NCBI RefSeq assembly: GCF_000003815.2
Contig: NC_049995.1
Span: forward strand, 12,939,436 to 13,003,435
From: Branchiostoma floridae
Lineage: Eukaryota > Chordata > Leptocardii > Amphioxiformes > Branchiostomatidae
Direction: 5' to 3'
DNA: 64,000 nt
Positions 14,701 to 23,600 of the stretch are shown piece after piece. A program made the position numbers and the translations under genes. Under the pieces are notes generated by a model that was not told the origin of the DNA, made no database searches, and worked only from the letters and a program-made list of their open reading frames with translations. Numbering within the stretch: the stretch's first letter is position 1; every line of letters starts with the position of its first letter.

Positions 14701-16416
14701 CTATTAAGACACTGAAACAGTTTCTATTCCTTTTTTCCATTTCAGTTCATGATCAGCTTCTCTTTATTCAGTGACGTACCAACCTGATGAAACTATTCAC
14801 GAATGTGACCCATAGCACAAATCATACATGACCTAAAACTGACCCTTCAAAATACGGTTACTAGTCTTTTCGTCCCCTAGACCATTCGTCCCCGTCCTCG
14901 GCATGGACGTTTCGTCCTCGGATGATGCTTGTCTATGCAACAAGTTATTGTCAAGTCACAAAATTTCTATAACTTTTTTTTAGTATAAGAGTTTTTATCA
15001 AACTTCTATTAAAAAAAGTATTTTTGATTTGCTTTAGTCTTCCACTTTCGATAAGCGGCACAAAACCAAGGACGTTGATGTAACGTCCTTGAGTAAAACA
15101 TTTTCATGCCGCCGGGTCCGCCATCTTGGATGTTTACGCATGTTGCAAAGCGCTCTTGCGCACCTTTTACCGAGTTTGTCTGAGTAAATAAGCAAACTTA
15201 TAGGAAACTTTAACAACATAATTGACTGTATGCACATTTTGAAAAACATTAAGATATTCATGTTGGTGAATTCAACAATGATCCGGACCGACTGGAATTA
15301 TATTGTAGTCAGAGTGTGGCGCCGTCCAACGAAGGACTGAGCAACTATTTTCCCGATATAAGCGGTCGGAAAATGCTTTCAAAGTATTAGATTTAATCAA
15401 CTACGGAATAAGACGTGATAAAATGTCTTATAAGTTGCCTTTTGGGGGTTAAACACTGTAACATGACGAGGACGAAAGAACCATGACGAGGACGAAACAT
15501 CCAAAACGGGGACGAAATGACTAGGGGACGAAAGATCTAGGGGACGAAAAGACCTGATACCCAAAATACAGCATCCTCGGGTTAATGTTTAGTCCAGGTG
15601 TACTCTGACCTCACGAGGTCTTTATCGGTAAGCTAAATAAAGGTCGTTCAACCTTCGTGGGTTCTAAAAGAGGCAACTAGAAGATGATCAAAGGTTGTCT
15701 TGTGCGCACTTTTGGAGTAGAGTTCTTGAGTTGTGTAGGACTAGTACGTTTGAAAAAAACAACTTCACAAGGCCTATGAATTCTTCAATTTTTTTAATCT
15801 TTTAATATTTGTTCAAATTCGGGTAGTGGGTGTTTCAATAATTGTCTATGATAATGCATCAAATGGTTACGTTCATTTTTTTTCAAATCCAACCCTGAAG
15901 TTAAACACCTTTTGAGTGAATTTTTTAGTAAAACATTAAAGAAAAACGTCTTTCTAAGCAGCATGTTCAATCATATGCTAAACGTTAGTATAACAACATA
16001 CATGTAAATTATGGCCCCAGATTTATAGAACAATCTTTGAGACCATGGGATCGGCTGTAAAAACAAGCCCTTGGTAAAACTAACATAACCTCATAAATAC
16101 ATCGTCATCTGACACGAAATTATAAAACATAGTGGGGAGGGGGGCAAGATACAGAAAACCACAACTAACACGTCCTCTTTTTCGCCCTTTCTCTTGAAAA
16201 AATAGGCACTAAAACCTCACAGTGACTGTCTTTACTAAAGTTGTACACATTACGTGACATTTTCTCACGTGAGAGGCTGACTAAGGTGAATCGAGGTAAC
16301 TAGGGATCATCTTTTTTTCATAACATCATAAAAACATCACGACGAATAATTTTCAGTCTTTTGGACACACTCACCAGGCAGGCCGCTGTCACCCACAAAC
16401 GTAGCCATTTCCACAT
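381..16416 (-). CDS. NPC1: NPC intracellular cholesterol transporter 1 (21 exons read; 3' end off window)
   Basis: NPC1 is the multi-pass lysosomal membrane protein that takes cholesterol from NPC2 and exports it. Coding exons in transcript order: 16375-16416, 12424-12657, 11792-12073, 10828-11571, 10160-10369, 9226-9458, 8907-9007, 8295-8473, 7388-7516, 6796-6978, 6405-6519, 5827-5954, 5279-5416, 4866-4955, 4045-4235, 2796-2917, 2260-2386, 2008-2060, 1437-1578, 766-997, 381-494. They sum to 3789 nt (1263 codons) with phases matching at every junction. Visible: signal peptide ([14 protein letters not shown]) in exon 1; N-terminal sterol-binding domain with CVWHGECG and [14 protein letters not shown] and two TM helices in exon 4; [12 protein letters not shown] in the Cys-rich lumenal loop; sterol-sensing domain in exons 9-12 ([18 protein letters not shown]); [14 protein letters not shown] near the end. 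About 70 C-terminal residues lie left of position 1. Several exon edges are tandemly duplicated (separate entries). Identification is firm. Confidence 0.95.
1095..1306. mobile_element. MITE, family 1 (TACTGTAAATGCA termini)
   Basis: The element begins TACTGTAAATGCA and ends with its inverse TGCATTTACAGTA. The interior is rich in TTCGCGGTGG-type motifs in both orientations. It lies in an NPC1 intron. Three related copies occur in this window, at 17942-18506, 41431-41519 (fragment) and 62104-62296. No coding capacity, so it is a non-autonomous element. Confidence 0.75.
2621..2765. repeat. (CA)n microsatellite
   Basis: Two CA runs separated by about 60 bp of CA-poor sequence, followed by a run of about ten G. 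They sit in the NPC1 intron just 3' of the exon at 2796-2917. Apparent ORFs here are low-complexity artefacts. Confidence 0.85.
2938..3250. repeat. Diverged intronic tandem repeat, unit about 115-120 bp
   Basis: About three diverged units share phrases such as TAGAATAGGGATCTGGCCTCT and ATGGTCTCTCACT, in the NPC1 intron 5' of the exon at 2796-2917. No exon sequence is seen in the unit. Confidence 0.6.
3541..4080. repeat. 50-bp minisatellite made of an NPC1 exon end plus its splice donor
   Basis: Eleven units of exactly 50 bp. On the minus strand each carries the last coding nucleotides of the exon at 4045-4235 (reading [11 protein letters not shown]), then a donor GTAAGT or GTAGGT, then about 14 bp of intron. 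Only the unit at 4045-4080 joins the rest of the exon. The outermost unit (3541-3590) is the most diverged. GTAGGT donors recur at 4041, 3891 and 3741, that is every 150 bp, so a three-unit higher-order repeat is visible. Confidence 0.9.
5101..5135 (+). repeat. tRNA-like SINE fragment (A-box part only)
   Basis: TGTAGTCCAGTGGTTAGTGG resembles a tRNA A-box and matches the better-preserved SINE-like pieces at 24062 and 46726. No B-box follows. It lies in an NPC1 intron. Confidence 0.35.
7986..8294 (-). repeat. Two extra copies of the 3' end of NPC1 exon 8 with donor
   Basis: Exon 8 (8295-8473) ends SFSAQ followed by GTAAGG. The same exon end and donor recur with exon limits at 8134 (161 bp away; reads [21 protein letters not shown]) and 7986 (148 bp further; reads [17 protein letters not shown]). 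The copies begin inside the exon, at about AKAFVDF or AKALL, and are preceded by ATTTATAAAG rather than a good acceptor. The reading frame is intact in both. They look like partial exon duplications, not complete alternative exons. Confidence 0.85.
9008..9130 (-). repeat. Duplicated acceptor and first bases of NPC1 exon 7
   Basis: The sequence around the exon 7 acceptor (GCTGGGGCTCTGTATGGGGG on plus, at 8999) recurs 57 bp away at 9056, and in decayed form near 9113. Each copy carries the acceptor and about a dozen exon bases. Confidence 0.7.
12690..13313 (-). repeat. Four tandem partial copies of NPC1 exon 2 (N-terminal domain)
   Basis: True exon 2 is 12424-12657. Upstream of it, on the transcript side, four copies of its acceptor plus the first 120 or so coding bases end at 12821, 12983, 13151 and 13313, spaced 162-168 bp apart. 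Each encodes V(A/V)VR(C/F) then [23 protein letters not shown] sequence and GPPK, then loses similarity just after the proline-rich turn. None shows a clear donor. Two run into an in-frame TAG (PPKLL-stop). The two copies nearest exon 2 share one open frame. Confidence 0.85.
14856..15561. mobile_element. TIR element of 706 bp with 8-bp target duplication
   Basis: Both ends carry inverted CTTTTCGTCCCCTAGA, followed by further inverted TTTCGTCCTCG motifs. The flanks repeat CAAAATAC at 14848-14855 and 15562-15569. An 8-bp duplication fits a hAT-type element. No transposase ORF. It lies in NPC1 intron 1. Confidence 0.7.
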
Positions 16417-17605
16417 CTTTTCAGGCCGCGGAAAACTCCAAAATCTTCTCCCAAAACGTCCACGAAGGTCCAAGTTAGGTAACTCAAGGTAAAAACGTCA
16501 GAAAAAGGCCGTTTCGAAGTCCGAAGGTTGGGGACTGTGTGAGTCACGAGATGAATAACACAGCCTATTGGCCATATATGGGCAACGGAACATCGTACGA
16601 TCACGTGCACGGAAGGACGAGCACAAAATTAGAAGATTAGGGTTGAAATAAATACTTTTATTTCTGTTATCAGTACAAGAAAATCATACTAAATGGATCT
16701 AAAATTATAAAAATGTAGTTTTCGTAACATTTAAGATCATATTTGTTCCGCCATAATGATAGTTTTTAGACCAAAACTTACACATTCATACAGTATTTCT
16801 GCCCCGTTTGGAAATGTAATCTTCAGGGCGGGCCAACTACTATGTAGGGGGTCAAATTGCCTTTCTCACCAAGGATGCGTACTGTAAAATGTGGATGAAC
16901 TTTGCCGGTTTAGTCCAAATATGCCATTTAACAATATTTTACGTTCTTCTGGGGAAAAGATGTTCATGTACTCTCTAATATAGAGAAGCATGGCTCTTGC
17001 GTGAAAAAAGCACCACACCCTAACGTAAGGTTACCAGTTTACGGTCGATTTGTTAATAATGCCGTTTTATGGAAAGCGCGCAGGTCGGGAAGTGAAAATC
17101 TGTCCTTAATTGGAAGACATCAAAGTCGGTCTGCGTCAAGCTCTGTGTGGCATCATATTTCTTCTGAGGATTTCAGACGTGATTTGCTGGATGCAAAGTT
17201 ATAGGATAAATAAGGCAAGACACATAGATGATATAAACGTACTTCTTTCCTACTCAAGAGAATTTTCTTTTTTACAATTGACCTCGAAGTCTGCATCCAC
17301 CAATAAGTGACCGTAAACTGGTCCTGCACGTAAACTGGTAACCTTACGTTAGTAGCCTGTCGTTAAAAAAATTACCGCTAGGTGTCCTTCCTGCACGGCA
17401 CCACGCAAAGGAGCGAGGCCACAAGCGGTTACGCCTGTCTTACGTATTTCCGGTTTACCAGCTTAGCATCTTGTTCTTCTCTGGTCTTACAGCAAAAGCA
17501 CAACGTTGGAAACACAAGGAGTCAGCGTCCACGCGAGGTGTACTGTCTTTAAGTAAGAAGAAGAAGGTGACTGGTGTCTTGAGGAAATAGTCGATTCGTG
17601 ACGTC
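16417..17605. promoter_or_regulatory. Divergent intergenic region between NPC1 and peflin
   Basis: About 1.2 kb separates the two start codons, so both promoters must lie here unless distal 5' exons exist. The NPC1-proximal part (16417-16620) and the peflin-proximal part (17380-17605) contain several CpGs. The middle holds the TIR element at 17021-17352. I see no convincing TATA box. Confidence 0.5.
17021..17352. mobile_element. MITE with about 25-bp TIRs and TA target site
   Basis: Ends are inverted copies starting ACGTAAGGTTACCAGTTTAC, flanked by TA on both sides, as expected for a Tc1/mariner-like insertion. The short ORFs at 17001-17310 are internal and not genes. Confidence 0.65.
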
Positions 17606-20600
17606 ATGGCGTATCCAGGTGGCCCACCGGGAGGATACCAACAGGTGGGGTGGGGAGGGGGGCGTGGTCTGAAGATAATTTACGAAAATTGTGTGCTAGA
17701 AAATGAGCACTGGAATTGGGGAAGAAAAATATATATATGTAGCGTGAAAGAGAAAGCTGGTCAACAATGCAAAGGTCCATATGGCTAGTAATCTACCACC
17801 CTAAGACCTTAGGTCTGATATACTAGACTAGGTAATTTGTCATTATTACATTGGAAATACAACTTGTACTCAGACTGGTGAACAGAAAAAACAGCAACAA
17901 CAACAATGCTAGTACCTTAGTCCTGGCTTGTAACTAAAAGGTATTGTAAATGCAATTAAGTTCATGTTGATTTAATTTCGCTGTAGCGGGAAAAAGGACT
18001 GTTCACAGTGGTTTTAAAAATCACTGTAGCACAGGGCTCTAGCCAGCGTCCGTTTTCCCGTCAATTCACGGAAATTTGCTGCGTGTGACAGAAAAATTTT
18101 AAAACCAATCCGTCAACCTTGACGGACAAAAATCTCTGGTGGAAGCTACAGGCGGCTTGGGGACGCCGTCCACAGCCGTAAAAGCCACACACTGTTTGTT
18201 TTGCTATTATTATTATTATCGTTGACGATGTGTGTCAGCGCCCTTTTGCATACAATAATCTCATTAAAAACTAGTTTTTCAAGGTCTCAGTTCAGTCTTT
18301 CTAACTCCTAGAATAGTGTTTTTGCGGTTTTCGCGACAATGGGAATTGGCTGACGGAAAAAAATTTCAGCTGGCTAGAGCCCTGCTGTAGCACCATGCAC
18401 TGTAGTCTCTTTTAAACAGTAATAAATATTTGAGGTGGTTTTAACTTATTTAAGTTTGTGGTGAATTGGCAATGCGATTCAGCAAACATTTTCTGCATTT
18501 ACACTACCTACTACTAGTATTATAATGTATTATAAGTGACAGTCGAGAGCAGCTCATGGCATGCTAATGATATTTTTTATCCCCCCCAGTACCCAGGTGG
18601 CGCCCCACCCCCTCAGTATGGAGCACCACCCCCAGGGGGCCAGCCAGGCTATGCAGGGGGTTATCAACAACCAGGTGATTATTGAAAATTAGAAAAATAA
18701 AACCATTGCAAATATTTCTTGATATACAGTACTTTGCTCCTGACTTAACAAAAGTCAAGTTCCTTTTGCAGCACATGCATATATACTCGGAACCATGTTT
18801 GTGCTTATTACAACTATCATATTTACATATATTATTTTTAAAAAGTGCAGTGCTACAGATTTGTTTCAATATAAAATACTATGAAAACCTTCTTTTCTTT
18901 CTATTGCAAAATAAAGCCACCACAAAAGTAGATCAATTTACATATTTGTCAATTGGCATATCCGTTTTTTTTACTTTGATAACTTTTGACTTGGCAGGTT
19001 ACGGAGGCCAGCCCGGTTACGGTGCCGCGCCCGGTTACGGTGCCCCGCCCGGATACGGACCCCCGCCCGGTGTGGACCCGAATGTGTACCAGTGGTTCCT
19101 GTCTGTGGACAGAGATCGGTCCGGCAAAATCTCCGCCCAGGAGCTTCAGCAGGCGCTGACTAACTCTAACTGGTCACACTTCAACGAGGAGACATGTAGA
19201 CTCATGATTGGTGAGCATGGTCGCTCATTCAATCACTCATTCACTCATTCATTCATTCACTCACTCAATTATTCACTCAGTCACTCACTCACTCACTCTA
19301 CCACGAGCTTCAGCAGGTGCTGACCAACTCCAACTGGTTACACTTCAATGATGAGACCTGTAGACTCGTCACTCACTCATGATTGGTGAGCTTTTTAACT
19401 CACTCACTCACTCACTCACTCACTCACTTGCACACATACAAACATGGAGCTACAGCAGGCACTGACGAACTCCAACTGGTCTCACTTCAACGAGGAGACC
19501 TGTAGACTCATGATTGGTGAGCATGTTTACTTATTCACTCATTCATTCACTCACTCAATCACTCACTCTGCCTTGGAGCTACAGCAAGCACTGACCAACT
19601 CCAATTGGTCACACTTCAACAATGAGACTTGTAGACTCATGATTGGTGAGCACGTTCACTCATTTGCTCATTCATTCACTCATTCATTCATGCACTCACT
19701 TACACACATACAAACATGGAGCTACATCACACACTAACTCCAACTGGTCTCACCTCAAGGAGGAAACCAGTAGAGTCATGATTGGTGAGCATGTTTACTC
19801 GCTCATTCACTCATTCATTCACTCACTCACTTACTCATTCACTTATTCACTTACTCACTCACTTGTTCACTCGGTCACTCAGTCTCTTATCGTTCGAACC
19901 ATCAATTCTATAGAGTAGATCCCACACTCATTTATTCACTCACTCATTCACTCTCAACCATTGGATCATTCAAGCTCTCACATCCACTTCCCCACTCAAT
20001 CACACTTTTTTCTTACTCTCTCATTCACTCTCAAACCCACTCATTTACACAATCTCTCAGTCATACTATCACTGACACCATTCACTCACTCCTACACAGA
20101 GCTGCAGCATCTGCAAACTGACCACTGTTGCCATGGCTTTACCTCTGCTTGTTGCAGGTGTGTTTGACCGTGACCAGAGTGGACAGATCAACCTTAACTT
20201 GACCCCTGTTTGTTACAGGTATGTTTGACCGTGACCAGAGTGGACAGATCAACCTTAACTTGACACCTGTTTGTTGCAGGTATGTTTGACCGTGACCAGA
20301 GCAGACAGATCAACCTTAACTTGACCCCTGTTTGTTGCAGGTATGTTTGACCGTGACCAGAGTGGACAGATCAACCTTAACTTGACCCCTGTTTGTTGCA
20401 GGTATGTTTGATCGTGACCAGAGTGGACAGATCAACCTTAACTTGACCCCTGTTTGTTGCAGGTATGTTTGATCGTGACCAGAGCGGACAGATCAACCTT
20501 AACTTGACCCCTGTTTGTTGCAGGTATGTTTGACCGTGACCAGAGCGGACAGATCAACCTTAACTTTACTCTGGTTAAAACCAGAGATCAAGGACATGAT

Positions 20601-23600
20601 TCGTCGACGACAGAAGGCATTCTCAGAAAACAAGACTGCCTTGTGGAAATACCTGCGTAACAAGGTGAACAGAGAAGTAAAAAAGGCGCGTAAGTCTTTC
20701 TACCGGGACAGGATACAAAACCTTAAGGTAGACAGTCCGGCGGATTGGTACAGGGAGATCAAGACCATCCTGAATATACAGCAGTCAGAGCTCTCACTCA
20801 ACATCCCCGGTCACGACGAAGCAGACAACACTTTCATCGCAAACCACATCAACAAGAAGTTTGCAGAGGTGGCACAGGGAAGACCGCCCCTGGATCCTGA
20901 ACAGTTACCAGCATACAGGCCCGTCAAGTCACGCCCACCTGAGGTCAACGTGTGGGATACCTACAACCGTCTGCGCAAACTGAAGGCCGGCAAGGCGTCA
21001 GGGCCAGACCAGTTGAGTGCTAGAATCCTGAAGGAATTTGCATGTGAAATAAGTGGTCCGGTCACGGACATTATGAATGCTTCTTTCAAGGAAGGCTACG
21101 TCCCACAGGTATGGAAAGACGCCACAGTAGTGCCCTTACCCAAGTCACAACCTCCATCAGTCGACAAACTCAGACCAGTCTCTCTTACATCTCAACTCGC
21201 CAAGGTCACCGAGTCCTTCGTTTCGAACTGGATTTTGGAGGACATAAGTGCGTCACTGGACCAGCAGCAGTTTGGTTGCCTGAGAGGCCGCTCTACAACA
21301 CTGTATCTGGTCAGCTTGATAGACTTCCTCTGTAGGGAATCTGAAAAGGCCAAGAACATTTGCACAATGGTTATGACAGACTTTTCAAAAGCCTTTGATA
21401 GAATAGACCACACTTTAGCCATCCAGAAGCTGTTACGACTCGGAGTACGGGGGGAACTAATCCCGTGGGTCTGCGACTTTCTAACCCAGCGGCGGCAAAG
21501 AGTTCGCTATGGAGGCCAACTCTCTGACTGGGAGGTACTGACCTGTTCAGTGCCACAAGGGACGCTCCTAGGTCCGTTAATTTTTCTAGTGGTGTTTGAT
21601 GACGCTATGAGGGACGCACTGATTAATCAGTGGAAATATGTTGATGACCTGTCCATGGCAGAATCGCGCCACTACCTTGAACCATCATCAATGCAGAATG
21701 AACTGGACGGTTTCACTGACTGGTCTCGCAATAACCACATGTTACTTAACCCAGATAAATGTCAAGTCATCACTTTCTGCTTTATGAAATGTCCACCCCC
21801 GCCGCCACTACTCACCATTAATGGATTACCCCTCGAGGTTGTGCCAATCACGCTTCTGTTGGGGGTGTGGCTTCAGAAAGACTTGAAATGGGAGACGCAG
21901 GTCACCAGAATGATAGGGAAAGCTAACGGTCGGCTATTCTTCTTGCGGAAGCTTAAACATTTCAACCTACCCACTCAGGACCTTGTCACCATTTTCACAT
22001 CGTTTGTGCGACCAGTTCTGGAGTATTGCGCGCCAGTTTGGCATCCGGGCCTCACCTGTGCACAGTCAGACAGGCTTGAAGCAGTACAGCGGAGAGCTGT
22101 TCGGACAATACTTGGCAGGCGCTTCACTAACTACGAACAAGCCAGGATGAACTTAAACATCCCACTGCTGTCGGACCGCAGGCGAGAGCTGTGTTTTAAG
22201 TTCGGAACGTACTTGGAAAGACACAGACCGTCATTGCTGCCACCGAAGGGATCGGACTATCACAACAGATCAACCAGAAACTGTGACAAATACCGACATG
22301 TCAAATGTAGGACAGACAGACTAAGAAACTCGCCGATCCCCTACGTTGTGCGCCTTTTGAATGCCTAATGACCTTATCTCTAAGGATATGTGTTGTGTAT
22401 TAAATCTCTAAGGATATCTGTTGTGTCTAAAAGTGTTGATACACGCACTTAATTTGATTTTATTACTGTCAGAATTTTAATTGTTATTTAAATGTTGTTA
22501 ATAGATATAATTGATGATACAGATGTTTTAATTTTCTAGAATAAGCTCTGGCTGGACAAGAATTATTTGTATGATATCCGCAATTCAGCCAAACAGGCTG
22601 CGAGTGATTTCTTTTACCAATAAACCATTCATCATCATCATCATCAACTTGACCCCTGTTTGTTACAGGTATGTTTGACCGTGACCAGAGCGGACAGATC
22701 AACCTTAACTTGACCCCTGTTTGTTGCAGGTATGTTTGACCGTGACCAGAGCGGACAGATCAACCTTAACTTGACCCCTGTTTGTTACAGGTATGTTTGA
22801 CCGTGACCAGAGTGGACAGATTGACCTTAACTTGACCCCCGATTGTTGCAGGAACATGCTTTTGTATGTTTTGTTGCGACCAGAGCAGACAGAGTTCTAG
22901 CCACTGACCAGAGCCCTGACTTGACCCCCGTTTGTTGCAGGTATGTTTGACCGTGACCAGAGCGGACAGATCGACCTTAACTTGACCCCTGTTTGTTGCA
23001 GGTATGTTTGACCGTGACCAGAGTGGACAGATTGACCTTAACTTGACCCCTGTTTGTTACAGGTATGTTTGACCGTGACCAGAGTGGACAGATTGACCTG
23101 AACGAGTTCCAGGCGCTCTGGACCTACATCCAGCAGTGGAAGGGCGTCTTCGACAGATACGACCAGGATCGCTCCGGTCTCATCGAGGCGCACGAACTAC
23201 ACACAGGTACGTTGAAGATGATTCAGTCCAGGGCTCTAGCCAGCTCGAAATTTTTTTCCGTCAGCCAATTCCCATTGTCGCGAAAACACTATTCCAGGAG
23301 CTAGGGAGACTGAACTGAGACCTTGAAAAACTGGTTTTAATGAGATTGTCGTATGCGAAAGGGCACCGACACACATTGTCAACAATCATAACAATAGCAA
23401 AACAAACAGTGTGTGGCTTTTACAGCGTCCCCAAGCCGCCTGTAGCTTCCACCAAGGATTTTTGTCTATCAAGGTTGACGGATTGGTTTTAAAATTTTTC
23501 CGTCACACGCAGCAAATTTCTGTCAATTGACGGAAAAACGAATGCTGGCTAGAGCCCTGATTCAGTCTATACTTCTGGATATATATCAAACTTTAATTAG

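Noticed and set aside
20515..20568. Start of the LINE ORF at the ATG in the minisatellite
   Set aside because: These codons derive from the host peflin repeat; the element begins at about 20567, so the Met is fortuitous.
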